Positions 1-11,401 of a stretch of 64,000 bases of DNA are shown piece after piece. The notes under the pieces were generated by a model that ran no database searches, was not told the origin of the DNA, and was given only the letters and a program-made list of their open reading frames with translations. Position 1 is the stretch's first letter. Every line of letters starts with the position of its first letter. A program made the position numbers and the translations under genes. Location of the stretch: the NCBI RefSeq assembly GCF_000876015.1, contig NZ_BBQM01000027.1:1-64000 (forward strand), in the 5' to 3' direction. This DNA comes from Cupriavidus basilensis (GTDB lineage Bacteria; Pseudomonadota; Gammaproteobacteria; Burkholderiales; Burkholderiaceae).

Positions 1-751
1 GAGCCCCGCCGCGGCGGGCGGCGGCGGCGACGCCGGCGCTGCCGCCTCCGCGCCGCCGGCGGCGCCCGCCTCGGCCGCCGCGCCCGCGCCGGCGCCGGCC
101 GACACCACCCGCTACGCGGCGCCGCCGTCGACGCTGCTGCACTACGCCAGCTTCGTCAACGGCATCCAGAATCCGGACGGCCTGATCCGCTGGCAGAACG
201 ACGGCAGCCGCTACCGGCTGGAGGTGGAAACGCACGTGCTGTGGTTCCGCTTCGCCTTCTTCAGCAGCGGCGCGCTGGGCGAGCACGGGCTGGCGCCCGA
301 GCGCTACGAGGAAAGCCGCCGCAGCCGCGTGGAGGCGGCCCGCTTCGACCGCGCCGGCGGCCTGCTGGTGTTCGAAGGGCGCGACAAGCAGGTGCCGCTG
401 CCGCCCGCCGCGCAGGACCGCTTCAGCGTGTTCCTCCAGCTGGTGGGCATGGTGCGCGGCGATCCGCAGCGCTACGCCGCGCCGGGCGTGACCGAGAGCT
501 TCGAGGTAAGCGACACGCGTGACCTGGAGCCGATGCAGGTGCAGTATGTGGGGGAAGAGGACGTCGATACGGGCCAGGGCGCGGTGCGGGCCAAGCACTT
601 CGTGCGCCTGCCGCGGCACCCCGGCGACCGGCGCCGCGTGGAAGTGTGGCTGGCGCCGTCGCTGCAATGGCTGCCGGTCAGGCTGCGGCAGACCGAGCCC
701 GACGGCACGCAGATCGAACTCGTCTACCGCGACAGCGAAGCGCTGCGCTGA
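1..751 (+). CDS. DUF3108 domain protein, 5'-truncated
   Basis: This is the C-terminal part of a gene whose start lies before the window; the reading frame is open from position 2. The first 35 or so visible residues are an Ala/Pro/Gly-rich linker. A compact domain follows, with the segment LLHYASFVNGIQNPDG and later TRDLEPMQVQYVGEEDV and FVRLPRHPGDRRRVEVWLAP, a pattern I associate with DUF3108 proteins (predicted periplasmic beta-rich proteins of unknown function). An in-frame ATG at 224 exists, but the domain begins upstream of it, so it is not the start. No function can be assigned from the sequence; the family call is from memory of the pattern. Confidence 0.75.
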   Translation, partial: SPAAAGGGGDAGAAASAPPAAPASAAAPAPAPADTTRYAAPPSTLLHYASFVNGIQNPDGLIRWQNDGSRYRLEVETHVLWFRFAFFSSGALGEHGLAPERYEESRRSRVEAARFDRAGGLLVFEGRDKQVPLPPAAQDRFSVFLQLVGMVRGDPQRYAAPGVTESFEVSDTRDLEPMQVQYVGEEDVDTGQGAVRAKHFVRLPRHPGDRRRVEVWLAPSLQWLPVRLRQTEPDGTQIELVYRDSEALR

Positions 752-841
752 GCCCGCCGCATGCCGCGCCCCGCGGCGGCGGGGCGCGGTGGCCGGTCGT
801 GTCGTCGTCATTCGTGCCGTCGTCATTTCAGGAGGTCCGCC

Positions 842-1684
842 ATGCATGCCGTCCAGCCACCCACCGAAAGCCGCCGCGTGCGCGTCGGCGACATCAGCCT
901 GCATGTGCGCATCGACGGCGGCGACGGCCCCTGGGTGATCCTGGCGCACGCGCTCGGCGCCGACCACACCCTGTGGGACGCCACCGCGCGGCACCTGGCG
1001 CCGCGCTACCGCGTGCTGCGCTACGACCTGCGCGGCCACGGCCAGAGCGACGCGCCGATCGGCGCCTACTCGATGATCCGGCTGGCCGACGACGTGGCCG
1101 GCCTGATGGACGCGCTGGCGGTGCCGGAGGCGCATTTCGCCGGCGTGTCGGTCGGCGGCATGATCGGCCAGACCCTGGCGCTGCGGTATCCCGAGCGGCT
1201 GCTGTCGCTCACGCTGGTCGACACCATCGACCGCACGCCGCTCGAGGCGCACCCGATGTGGCACGAGCGCATCGGCCACGTGGAGGCGCACGGCATGGCC
1301 GGCGTGGCCGACGGCACGCTGCAGCGCTGGCTGACCGGACCGTTCCGCGCCGCGCACCCGGACGAGGCCGAGCGCGTGCGCCGGATGCTGCTGGCCGCGC
1401 CGGTGCACGGCTACGTGGGCACCGCGCTGGCGATCATGGCGTTCGACCTGGCCGGCGCCATCGCGCGCATCCGCTGCCCCACGCTGGTGGTGGCGGGCGA
1501 GGAAGACCAGAGCGCGCCGCCGGCGATGGCGCGCGCGATCGCCGGCGCGATCCCGGCCGCGCGGCTGGAGATCCTGCCGCGCGCGGCGCACCTGGCCCAT
1601 ATCGAGCAGGCCGAGCGCTTTCATGCGGTGCTCGACGCATTTCTCGGCAGTGCCGCCTGCGGGGCCCAGTGCGCCGCGCCATGA
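842..1684 (+). CDS. alpha/beta hydrolase, 3-oxoadipate enol-lactonase-like
   Basis: This 280-residue protein has the alpha/beta-hydrolase order: an oxyanion strand with HALGADHTLW, a YDLRGHGQSD turn, the nucleophile elbow GVSVGGM (Ser about residue 103), and a late RAAHLAHIEQ stretch carrying the likely catalytic His. The layout is closest to PcaD-type enol-lactonases of the beta-ketoadipate pathway. No other pca gene is nearby, so the substrate is unproven and another ester or lactone is possible. The ATG at 842 is chosen because AGGAGG lies at about 830-835; an upstream in-frame ATG at 761 has no ribosome site and gives a low-complexity tail. Confidence 0.8.
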   Translation: MHAVQPPTESRRVRVGDISLHVRIDGGDGPWVILAHALGADHTLWDATARHLAPRYRVLRYDLRGHGQSDAPIGAYSMIRLADDVAGLMDALAVPEAHFAGVSVGGMIGQTLALRYPERLLSLTLVDTIDRTPLEAHPMWHERIGHVEAHGMAGVADGTLQRWLTGPFRAAHPDEAERVRRMLLAAPVHGYVGTALAIMAFDLAGAIARIRCPTLVVAGEEDQSAPPAMARAIAGAIPAARLEILPRAAHLAHIEQAERFHAVLDAFLGSAACGAQCAAP

Positions 1685-1919
1685 GCAAGACTTTTCCGCC
1701 CGGCTCAAGAACTTGCCGGCACCGCCGTTGCCCAATATAACGAGGGAACGCTTATCGGGCAGTAAAGCGGTCGTTCGAGCGGTTCGCCGGCAGGGAATCT
1801 TGAAAACACGGCGGACGCCCTCAGCTTGGAGGTGAAATCGCGGTGGGGCCGGGGCACGATTCCGGCGAATGCAACAACGATGGGCCCGCCGCCAACCCAT
1901 GACAGCCCGGAGGTGTGCC

Positions 1920-2177
1920 ATGCAAATGATCTACAACAGCGACAACTATTGCATCGTCGAGTTTGGCGCGGATGTCGAGCATGCGCCTCTTGCCTCGGGC
2001 GGCTATGAAATCGTCGACAAGAACCTGAAACGCGAGATCTTCCTCGGCGGCCAGATGGCCGAGAGCTTTCGCGCGGACGTGAAGCGTCTGATCGAAAGCG
2101 AGCCGTCGGTGGAAGAGGTGGATGATTTCCTCGGGAAGTTCGATACCGTGATGACGCATCCGCTGGTGATGCACTGA
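1920..2177 (+). CDS. DUF3567 family small protein
   Basis: This 85-residue protein begins [15 protein letters not shown] and resembles the DUF3567 family, small acidic proteins common in Burkholderiales with no known role. It has no signal peptide or membrane segment and should be cytoplasmic. GGAGGT about 6 bases before the ATG at 1920 fixes the start; an earlier in-frame ATG at 1869 lacks a ribosome site. It is followed by a strong rho-independent terminator, so it is probably a monocistronic transcript. Confidence 0.8.
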   Translation: MQMIYNSDNYCIVEFGADVEHAPLASGGYEIVDKNLKREIFLGGQMAESFRADVKRLIESEPSVEEVDDFLGKFDTVMTHPLVMH

Positions 2178-2254
2178 ACGCAGCCGACGCGGCGGGGCCG
2201 CCGTCCTTCCCCCGCGGGAGGGCGGCGCCGGCAGCCGGCTTCGCGCAGCAGGAA

Positions 2255-2285
2255 AGCCCGTGCCGCCGAGCGCACGGGCTTTTTG
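2255..2285 (+). terminator. rho-independent terminator after DUF3567
   Basis: A perfect 9-bp stem, AGCCCGTGC (2255-2263) with GCACGGGCT (2272-2280), has an 8-base loop and is followed by a T run. It lies between convergent genes. A short A run on the other side may let it also serve the minus-strand rhodanese gene. Confidence 0.9.
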
Positions 2286-2320
2286 CTTCTTGCCGCGCGC
2301 GCAAGTGCCGGCGCAGCGGT

Positions 2321-2713
2321 TCAGTACTGTTCCCAGGGCAGGCCGGCGTGGCGCCAGCCGTTGAGCGTGTTGCGGTGGCGCTCGGCGTCGAGGTCGCCCT
2401 CGAAGCCATGCAGCACGCTGTAGACCGTGCTGAAGCCCGCGCCTTCGAGCGCGCGCGCGGCCGCCGCCGAGCGGTTGCCGCTGCGGCAGATCAGCAGCAC
2501 CGGCCGCGCCGAGGCCTGGCCGGCCAGCTTCTTCACCGCCTGCACGAAATGCGGGTTCACCTCCCAGTCGGGCCCGTCGTTCCACGGCACGTTGTGCGCG
2601 CCCTTGGGATGGCCGACGAACAGGTATTCCATCTCGCTGCGGCAGTCGATGAAGAGCGCGTCGGGCGATGCGCCGAGCAGGGCCTGCGCGTCGACGGGGC
2701 TGAGGTGTTGCAT
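2321..2713 (-). CDS. rhodanese-like sulfurtransferase
   Basis: This 130-residue single rhodanese domain starts at [13 protein letters not shown]. The active-site loop CRSGNRS has its Cys at about residue 76, after the usual [14 protein letters not shown] strand-loop-helix. Single-domain rhodaneses move a sulfane sulfur through a cysteine persulfide; the acceptor is unknown here. No signal peptide is seen, so it is likely cytoplasmic. It is convergent with the DUF3567 gene and divergent from metH, sharing a 177-bp intergenic region. The frame stays open far upstream over the metH region, but that extension is antisense shadow. Confidence 0.88.
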   Translation of the reverse strand: MQHLSPVDAQALLGASPDALFIDCRSEMEYLFVGHPKGAHNVPWNDGPDWEVNPHFVQAVKKLAGQASARPVLLICRSGNRSAAAARALEGAGFSTVYSVLHGFEGDLDAERHRNTLNGWRHAGLPWEQY

Positions 2714-2850
2714 GGGCTGGGTTTGCGTTGGGGTTGGGGGAGGGCGGGATTTCCGCAGTGTAGGGCCGGCGCCGGCCGGGCCGCAACCGCCGGGCGGCGC
2801 GCGAGGCATCCGGCGGCGGCGCCGCGTAATCCGCAAACCATTGATGTAAC

Positions 2851-2859
2851 TGATAAAAT
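2851..2859 (+). promoter_or_regulatory. extended -10 promoter candidate for metH
   Basis: TG-A-TAAAAT is an extended -10 hexamer about 32 bases before the metH ATG at 2891, predicting a leader of roughly 25 bases. There is no good -35 hexamer at 16-18 bases, which is tolerated with an extended -10. The same TGATAAAATC string occurs upstream of argS. Confidence 0.4.
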
Positions 2860-2890
2860 CGACATCTTTTCCCTGCCGCAGAAGCCCCTC

Positions 2891-3991
2891 ATGAGCGCCG
2901 CCCCAAGTTCCGCCTCGCTGCCCGCCGCGCATCCGCCGGCGCCCCCCTACACCCGCGCGGCCAGCCTGCCCGCCCTGCTGCGCCAGCGCATCCTGATCCT
3001 GGACGGCGCGATGGGCACCATGATCCAGCGCTACAAGCTGTCCGAGGCGGACTACCGCGGCGAGCGCTTCGCCGGCCACCACGTGGACGTCAAGGGCAAC
3101 AACGAGCTGCTGCTGCTCACGCGCCCGCAGGTCATCAGCGAGATCCACGAGCAGTACCTGGCCGCCGGCGCCGACCTGATCGAGACCAACACCTTCGGCG
3201 CCACGCGCGTGGCGCAGGAGGACTACAAGATGGCCGGGCTGGCCTACGAGATGAACGTCGAGGCGGCGAAGCTCGCGCGCGCCGCCTGCGACAAGTACAG
3301 CACGCCGGACAAGCCGCGCTTCGTGGCCGGCGCGTTCGGCCCCACGCCCAAGACCGCCAGCATCTCGCCTGACGTCAACGATCCCGGCGCGCGCAACGTC
3401 AGCTTCGAGGAACTGCGCCAGTCCTACTACGAGCAGGGCAAGGGGCTGCTCGAAGGCGGCGCCGACGTGTTCCTGGTCGAGACCATCTTCGACACGCTCA
3501 ACGCCAAGGCCGCGCTGTTCGCCATCGACCAGTTGTTCGAGGACACCGGCGAGCGCCTGCCGGTGATGATCTCCGGCACCGTGACCGACGCTTCCGGCCG
3601 CATCCTGTCGGGCCAGACCGTGGAGGCGTTCTGGAACAGCCTGCGCCACGCGCGCCCGATCACGTTCGGCCTGAACTGCGCGCTCGGCGCCACGCTGATG
3701 CGCCCGTACATCGCCGAGCTGGCCAAGATCTGCGACGCGGCGGTGTCGTGCTACCCGAACGCCGGCCTGCCCAACCCGATGAGCGACACCGGCTTCGACG
3801 AAACCCCGGAAGTCACCTCGTCGCTGGTGGACGAGTTCGCCGCCTCCGGCCTGGTCAACCTGGTGGGCGGCTGCTGCGGCACCACGCCCGAGCACATCGC
3901 CGCCATCGCGCAGCGCGTGGCCAGCCGCAAGCCGCGCACCTGGCCCGGCCAGTACCGCGACAGCGGCAGCGACGACGCAGCCGCAGCGTGA
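2891..3991 (+). CDS. metH: methionine synthase, homocysteine-binding half (MetH N-terminal module)
   Basis: This 366-residue homocysteine S-methyltransferase domain matches the first module of cobalamin-dependent methionine synthase. It opens with [15 protein letters not shown] and carries the three zinc-binding cysteines in GLNCALGA (about residue 261) and [10 protein letters not shown] (about 326-327). The protein stops after this module; the folate, B12 and activation modules are in the next gene, 41 bases downstream in a different frame. The family is normally one polypeptide of about 1,230 residues. Both parts look intact, so this is a stable split rather than decay. The ATG at 2891 starts a Pro/Ala-rich leader before the domain. 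Confidence 0.92.
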   Translation: MSAAPSSASLPAAHPPAPPYTRAASLPALLRQRILILDGAMGTMIQRYKLSEADYRGERFAGHHVDVKGNNELLLLTRPQVISEIHEQYLAAGADLIETNTFGATRVAQEDYKMAGLAYEMNVEAAKLARAACDKYSTPDKPRFVAGAFGPTPKTASISPDVNDPGARNVSFEELRQSYYEQGKGLLEGGADVFLVETIFDTLNAKAALFAIDQLFEDTGERLPVMISGTVTDASGRILSGQTVEAFWNSLRHARPITFGLNCALGATLMRPYIAELAKICDAAVSCYPNAGLPNPMSDTGFDETPEVTSSLVDEFAASGLVNLVGGCCGTTPEHIAAIAQRVASRKPRTWPGQYRDSGSDDAAAA

Positions 3992-4032
3992 ACCCGCCGC
4001 GCGCCCACGAGCCCACCGAACAAGACCAAGCC

Positions 4033-6780
<2,748 letters not shown>

Positions 6781-7029
6781 CCGCATCTGCGCGGCGCGCG
6801 CGCCGATACGCGCCGATACGCGCCGCCGCCGCGCCGCAAGCCGTTGGGCAGGCAGGGAAAACGCCCGCCCGCGCGCGGCGGCGCGGCCTCGGCGGGGTTT
6901 CACCACTCCTTACAAGGCATTACATCTCCTAACAGACCGCGCCGCGGCGCGTCCCTAGACTGGGGGCTCACATCAAGTGAACGCCGCGGCGAGCGTTTCG
7001 CCGCGGAGCCAACTGCAAGGAGCCTCTCC

Positions 7030-7344
7030 ATGAACAAACTGCTGATCTCCCTTTCCGCCCTGTCGATCGCCGCCGCTTCGTCGCTGGCCCTGGCGCAAGG
7101 TACCGGCGCCGATGCCAAGGCAGGCGCCGCCGGCACCCTGGCGGCGCCCGCGGTGAGCGCGCCCGCGGACAAGGGCGTGGCGGCCGGCGCGGATGTGAAC
7201 GCGGGCAGCGACAAGGGCGCGGACGCGAAGGCCGGCGCGCACGCCAGGACCGGCAAGCACGTCAGCCACGCCAAGGCCAGGAAGGGCACGGCCGCCGAGA
7301 CCGGCGCCACGGCCGACACGGGCGCCGCGGCCAAGGTCCAGTAA
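7030..7344 (+). CDS. small secreted Ala/Lys/Gly-rich protein
   Basis: This 104-residue protein starts MNKLLISLSALSIAAAS and has a typical Sec signal peptide with predicted cleavage after LALAQ. The mature part is low-complexity (Ala, Gly, Lys, Asp), with repeated ADAKAG, SDKGADAKAG and HVSHAKARKG segments and no cysteine. I do not recognise a family. A periplasmic or surface basic protein seems likely, but no role can be inferred. AAGGAG lies before the ATG. The gene stands alone between metH and a response regulator. Confidence 0.65.
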   Translation: MNKLLISLSALSIAAASSLALAQGTGADAKAGAAGTLAAPAVSAPADKGVAAGADVNAGSDKGADAKAGAHARTGKHVSHAKARKGTAAETGATADTGAAAKVQ

Positions 7345-7372
7345 GCCCGCCAGGGACTGCAGGCCTGCGCTC

Positions 7373-7404
7373 CTCTCCCGCTTGCGGGAGAGGAGCCGGG
7401 GGAG
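7373..7404 (+). repeat. REP-like palindrome
   Basis: CTCTCCCGC-TT-GCGGGAGAG (about 7373-7392) is followed by the tail gagccgggggag. The same palindrome-plus-tail architecture recurs as the inverted pair at 9068-9192, so this is a single REP-type unit. Confidence 0.6.
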
Positions 7405-7600
7405 TGGGCCGGAGCATCAACGAAGTCATCGTCCTCCCGCCCCCATTCTCCATCCCCATTCCGCCCCCCTGCCACCGCGCCTTGTCAGCCTTACACCGAC
7501 ATTCCCGCGGCTTTGTAACCACTACAATGTTTTAGTCCACTGGCCCAGTGGGCATGCCCGTTCCGACCGGAACGGCGCATCCATGCCCAGGGAGAGACCC

Positions 7601-8233
7601 ATGATCCGCGTCCTGATCGCCGACGATCACCAGATCGTGCGCGCCGGTCTGCGCCAGTTCATCTCCGACGAGCCCGACATCCGGGTGGAAGGGGAGGCTG
7701 CCAGCGGCGACGAAGTCATGACCCGGCTGCGCGAGCACGAGTTCGACGTGGTCGTGCTCGACATCTCGATGCCCGACCGCAACGGCATCGACGTGCTCAA
7801 GCTGCTGCGCCAGCGCCATCCCGACCTGCCGGTGCTGATCCTGTCCACCTACCCGGAGGACCAGTACGCCATCAACCTGATCCGTGCCGGCGCCTCGGGC
7901 TACCTCACCAAGGAAAGCGCGCCGGACGATCTCGTCAAGGCGATCCGCACCGTGGCCCAGGGCCGCCGCTACGTCAGCGCGACGGTCGCGGACCTGCTGA
8001 TCGGCGGGCTCGACAAGCCGACCGACCAGCCGCTGCACCAGACCCTGTCCAAGCGGGAATTCCAGATCTTCTGCAAGCTGTCGCGCGGCCAGTCGGTCTC
8101 CGTGATCGCCGACGAGCTGTTCCTCAGCGTCAAGACCGTCAGCACGTACCGCTCGCGCATCCTGGAAAAGATGGGCATGAAGACCAATGCGGACCTGACC
8201 TACTATGCCATCAAGAACGGGCTGGTGGAGTAG
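7601..8233 (+). CDS. NarL/FixJ-type response regulator
   Basis: This 210-residue two-domain regulator has an N-terminal receiver (acidic pair Asp8-Asp9, phospho-acceptor Asp54 in VVVLDIS, Lys in YLTKES) and a C-terminal LuxR-type helix-turn-helix with LSKREFQIFCKLSRGQSV and LFLSVKTVSTYRSRIL. GGGAGAG lies just before the ATG at 7601. The likely partner is the NarX-class histidine kinase encoded convergently at 9229-10650, which has the HisKA_3 type normally paired with such regulators. The receiver-only protein downstream may share that kinase. The signal is unknown. Confidence 0.9.
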   Translation: MIRVLIADDHQIVRAGLRQFISDEPDIRVEGEAASGDEVMTRLREHEFDVVVLDISMPDRNGIDVLKLLRQRHPDLPVLILSTYPEDQYAINLIRAGASGYLTKESAPDDLVKAIRTVAQGRRYVSATVADLLIGGLDKPTDQPLHQTLSKREFQIFCKLSRGQSVSVIADELFLSVKTVSTYRSRILEKMGMKTNADLTYYAIKNGLVE

Positions 8234-8333
8234 GCGCCGCCCCGGCCGCGGCGGCAGAACCATCGCTTGGCCGACACCCCTGTAGGACGGACGCCGATAG
8301 TTGCTTTCCATGCCCAGTTGCTACCATTGAATC

Positions 8334-8741
8334 ATGTCGGATCAAGCTGTGGCCTCTTCGTATCGCGCGCTGCGGGTCTTGCTCATCGAGGACTCGGCGG
8401 TCCTGCGGGGTATGTTGCTTGAGTACCTGACCGCGTTTCCGTTCGTCGAGGCCGTGGATTGGGCGGATACCGAAAGCTCGGCGCTGCGCCTCTACGAGGC
8501 GGGCAGGCACGAGGTCGTCATCGTCGACCTGCAGCTGCGGCAGGGCAACGGCATCAACGTGCTGCGCGCCATGCGGAAATCCGTGCCCTCGGGCATCCGC
8601 ATCGTGTACACGAATCACGCGCAGGTGCCGACCTACCGGCGCCAGTGCGCCGAGGCCGGAGCCGACTACTTCTTCGACAAGTCGCTCGAGCTCGAGCAGG
8701 TATTCCGCGTCATCGAGGAATACGCGCAGGCGGGCGCCTGA
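8334..8741 (+). CDS. single-domain response regulator (receiver only)
   Basis: This 135-residue protein consists of one CheY-like receiver. It has the acidic pair Glu19-Asp20, phospho-acceptor Asp65 in VVIVDLQLRQGNG, Thr in VYTNHAQ and Lys in FDKSLEL. No output domain follows. Such proteins act by binding partners or as phosphate sinks. It lies 100 bases after the NarL-type regulator and close to a CHASE3 kinase, so it may be a third member of that pathway; this is inference from position. The ATG at 8334 is preceded by AT-rich sequence without a clear ribosome site. Confidence 0.85.
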   Translation: MSDQAVASSYRALRVLLIEDSAVLRGMLLEYLTAFPFVEAVDWADTESSALRLYEAGRHEVVIVDLQLRQGNGINVLRAMRKSVPSGIRIVYTNHAQVPTYRRQCAEAGADYFFDKSLELEQVFRVIEEYAQAGA

Positions 8742-8824
8742 ACCGGCGGCCGCGCCGCCGCGGCCTTTCCCACTGGCGCATTCCCGTCGCGGCGCCGCCG
8801 CGTCAACCACGCAAGGAGAAAATC

Positions 8825-8968
8825 ATGAGAAGACTGATGGCGTTGTTCGCCCTGGCGGGTGTCGTCCTGGTGACCGGCTGCAATACCGTGGCGGGCGCGG
8901 GCAAGGACATAGAGCGCGGCGGCGAGAAAATGCAGGGCGCCGCCGAGGACACCAGGCAGAAGATGTAA
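8825..8968 (+). CDS. entericidin-like small lipoprotein
   Basis: This 47-residue protein has a lipoprotein signal, MRRLMALFALAGVVLV followed by the lipobox VTGC, so the mature lipidated form is about 28 residues starting CNTVAGAGKDIERGG. Sequence and length fit the entericidin A/B family, stress-induced envelope lipoproteins described as a toxin/antidote pair in enteric bacteria. Only one member is present, so a toxin role is not supported here. AAGGAGA precedes the ATG and a strong terminator follows directly. Confidence 0.88.
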   Translation: MRRLMALFALAGVVLVTGCNTVAGAGKDIERGGEKMQGAAEDTRQKM

Positions 8969-8993
8969 GGCGGCGGCGCGGCGCCGCGAACGA

Positions 8994-9028
8994 AAACGGC
9001 GGACGCTCCGGTGTTCCGCCGTTTTTTT
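8994..9028 (+). terminator. rho-independent terminator after entericidin-like gene
   Basis: AAACGGCGGA (8994-9003) pairs with TCCGCCGTTT (9015-9024) around an 11-base loop, and a T run follows. It ends the transcript of the small lipoprotein. Confidence 0.9.
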
Positions 9029-9067
9029 ATGGGCTGCTGGCAGGCCTCAGGTTGCCGGTGGTTTGCT

Positions 9068-9192
9068 CCCCTCTCCCACGTCGTGGGAGAGGGGCCGGGG
9101 GAGAGGGCGGGCGCTCGCGCATGCTGAAAGCTTTCACTTCGTGGTGGCGCTGGCCCTCTCCCCCGACCCCTCTCCCGCAGGCGGGAGAGGGG
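9068..9192. repeat. REPIN-like inverted pair of REP palindromes
   Basis: The first palindrome has 13-bp arms CCCCTCTCCCACG/CGTGGGAGAGGGG (9068-9094) followed by the tail GGCCGGGGGAGAGGGC. The second, inverted unit has the complementary tail (about 9151-9166) and 12-bp arms CCCCTCTCCCGC/GCGGGAGAGGGG (9167-9192). Two REPs facing each other across about 45 bases is the REPIN arrangement. It fills the space between two convergent genes. Confidence 0.75.
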
Positions 9193-9228
9193 AGACCACG
9201 GGCGGCGCGTTGATGTTGCCGGCGCGGG

Positions 9229-10650
9229 CTAACCCGGCGCGCGCGGCGTCCCGGTCTCGCCGAACGCCTCGTCGTCGTTGCGCTCGGGCGCCACGATGGC
9301 GTCGGTCAGCGGCACTTCCACGTGGATGGTCACGCCGGCGCCGGGCCGCGAGCGGATGTCGATGGTGCCGCCGAGCGCGATCACGCGCTGCTCCATGCCC
9401 AGCAGGCCGTGGTGCCCGGCCGTGCGGCGCGTCTCGAAATCCTCGGGCAGGCCGCGGCCGTTGTCGCTGACCTCCAGCGTGAGCATGCCGCCGCCGTCGT
9501 CCAGCGTGATGGTCACGCGCTTCGCCTCGGCGTACTTGCTGGCGTTGGTCAGCGATTCCTGCACGATGCGGTAGAGCGCGATGGCGGCATCGTCGCGCAG
9601 CGGCGGCACGCTCTCGCCGAGCAGCACGTCGGCCTCCCACTGGTTGCGCGCGGCGACTTCCTCGGCCAGTTGGCCGATGGCTTCCTTCAGGCCCAGGTTG
9701 AGCAGCACCGTGGGCCGCAGGTCCTCGATCAGGCGCCGCTTGATCTGGATGCCCTGGTCCACGTGCAGCATCACGCGGGTGAGCTTTTCCTTCACGTCGG
9801 GATGGGTGTCCTCCAGGCGCCGGCGCACCCAGTGCATGTCGAGCTTGGTGGCGGTCAGGATGGCGCCGAGCTCGTCGTGCAGCTCGCGCGCCAGGCGCGT
9901 CTTCTCGTCCTCGGTGACGCGCTGCAGGTGCGAGGCCAGCGCCGACAACTGGCGCGTGCGCGCGCGCACCATGCGCTCCAGGCGCGCGCTTTCCTCTTCC
10001 AGCTCGCTGCGCGCGGCTTCGGACACCGCCATGCGGCGCGAGTGCTGCAGGCCGACCACGACCAGCAGCACGATGTTGATGGCCGTCAGCAGGCCGATGC
10101 CGTAGCGCGACAGCGCCAGGTCGCGGTCGGCGTACTCGAGGCTGCGCGAGACCGAGGCGGACTCGCGCGCGAGCAGCGCCTCGAGCCCGCGCCGCGCGTT
10201 GTCCATCGTCTGCTTGCCGAAGTCCGTGCGCACCAGGTCGAGCGCCACTTCCACGTCGCGCTTGCCGTAGATCAGCGTCAGGTCCATCTCGGTGAGCTTG
10301 CGGTTGACGGCGGTGGACGCCGCGGCGAACAGCTTGAGCGATTCGGGATCGTTGGCGTAGCGGTTGCGCAGCGCGCTCATCAGCGCATTGATGCGCGGCA
10401 GGGCCTGGTAGTAGGGCTGCAGGTAGTTTTCCTTGCCGGTCAGCAGGAAGCCGCGCTGGCCGGCCTCGGCATTGACCAGCTCGCCGATCAGCGAGGTGAT
10501 CTGGCCCTGCACCTGCTGCGACTGGATCACCTGGGTATAACCCTCGCGCAGGCGGATGTTGCCCGCCTCGGAGGCCATCAGCACCACCACCGTCAGCAAG
10601 ATGCCGCCAGCCAGCAGCAGCGTGGAGCGCAGCATGGACTGCTTGAACAT
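9229..10650 (-). CDS. CHASE3 sensor histidine kinase, NarX/HisKA_3 class
   Basis: This 473-residue membrane kinase has TM1 at about residues 8-25, a CHASE3-type extracytoplasmic helical domain (with NAEAGQRGFLLTGKENYL), TM2 at about 183-200, a coiled linker, a HisKA_3 phosphorylation helix with RLARELHDELGA, and an HATPase_c domain with the N box IVQESLTNASKYAEA and G box DNGRGLP. HisKA_3 kinases normally phosphorylate NarL/FixJ regulators, which matches the gene at 7601-8233. The start at 10650 (MFKQSML) is preferred, because the longer frame adds a 35-residue Pro/Arg-rich tail before the first membrane helix. The ligand is unknown. Confidence 0.9.
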   Translation of the reverse strand: MFKQSMLRSTLLLAGGILLTVVVLMASEAGNIRLREGYTQVIQSQQVQGQITSLIGELVNAEAGQRGFLLTGKENYLQPYYQALPRINALMSALRNRYANDPESLKLFAAASTAVNRKLTEMDLTLIYGKRDVEVALDLVRTDFGKQTMDNARRGLEALLARESASVSRSLEYADRDLALSRYGIGLLTAINIVLLVVVGLQHSRRMAVSEAARSELEEESARLERMVRARTRQLSALASHLQRVTEDEKTRLARELHDELGAILTATKLDMHWVRRRLEDTHPDVKEKLTRVMLHVDQGIQIKRRLIEDLRPTVLLNLGLKEAIGQLAEEVAARNQWEADVLLGESVPPLRDDAAIALYRIVQESLTNASKYAEAKRVTITLDDGGGMLTLEVSDNGRGLPEDFETRRTAGHHGLLGMEQRVIALGGTIDIRSRPGAGVTIHVEVPLTDAIVAPERNDDEAFGETGTPRAPG

Positions 10651-10947
10651 TGTCGTTTCCCGATGCCGGGGCGGGGCCGGGACTGCGCCGGCACGCGCCG
10701 GCGCCGGGCGGTGGGGCATGCCGGCCGCGCACCCTGTCGGCGACGATGGAAGCATATCGGCGCGGCCCGGTCAACCTGCCGCGCGGCGCCGGTGCCCGCC
10801 GGCCCGCGCCGGCATTGGCCTTGTAGGAATCCGCTGACACCGGAATCGGTGGCGCGGGGGTGCCTGCGCCGGGGCGCGCTTTCTACCATGAATCCATGAG
10901 CTTGCGCCTGCCGCGCGAGCCGCACAGCGCAGCAAGGAGAAACGCCG

Positions 10948-11121
10948 ATGCTCAAGTGGGCACTGATCTTCGCCGTGGTTTCCGTGATCGCGGGCCTGCT
11001 CGGCTTTACCGGCATCGCCGCCGGGGCCGCCGGCATCGCCAAGATCCTGTTCTTCATCTTCGTGGTGCTGTTCGTGCTGTTCCTGGTCCTCGGCGTGACC
11101 GTGTTCAGGGCGGTGAAGTAG
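10948..11121 (+). CDS. DUF1328 small membrane protein (first of tandem pair)
   Basis: This 57-residue protein consists of two hydrophobic helices, with [20 protein letters not shown] and [17 protein letters not shown]. It matches the DUF1328/YtjA family of small inner-membrane proteins of unknown function, often stress-linked. AAGGAG precedes the ATG. It is paired with a paralogue 75 bases downstream sharing the AKILFFIF core. Confidence 0.85.
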   Translation: MLKWALIFAVVSVIAGLLGFTGIAAGAAGIAKILFFIFVVLFVLFLVLGVTVFRAVK

Positions 11122-11196
11122 CGGGCGCCGGACAGACCGCGGAACGCCGCCGCAGGACCCGCGCGCGGGGCCGAACCCATCCAGGGAGCCGTCATC

Positions 11197-11358
11197 ATGT
11201 TGCACTACGCACTCGTATTTTTCGTCATCGCGCTGATCGCGGCGCTGTTCGGCTTCGGCGGCATCGCCGCGGGGGCCGTCGAGATCGCCAAGATCCTGTT
11301 CTTCATCTTCCTGGTGGTGGCGCTGGTGACGTTCGTCATCAGCCTGGTCAGGCGATAG
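11197..11358 (+). CDS. DUF1328 small membrane protein (second of tandem pair)
   Basis: This 53-residue paralogue of the preceding gene shares [20 protein letters not shown] with only the loop and C-terminus differing, and is again two predicted membrane helices. AGGGAG precedes the ATG. Tandem duplication within one probable operon with the DUF883 gene is the simplest reading. No function is established for the family. Confidence 0.85.
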   Translation: MLHYALVFFVIALIAALFGFGGIAAGAVEIAKILFFIFLVVALVTFVISLVRR

Positions 11359-11401
11359 GCGCCGCGGGAACGATGGCCAGGACAGACATGGAGGGACAAC
11401 G

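Noticed and set aside
2714-2890. cobalamin or SAH riboswitch before metH
   Set aside because: No B12-box or SAH-type conserved core was found in the 177-base leader.
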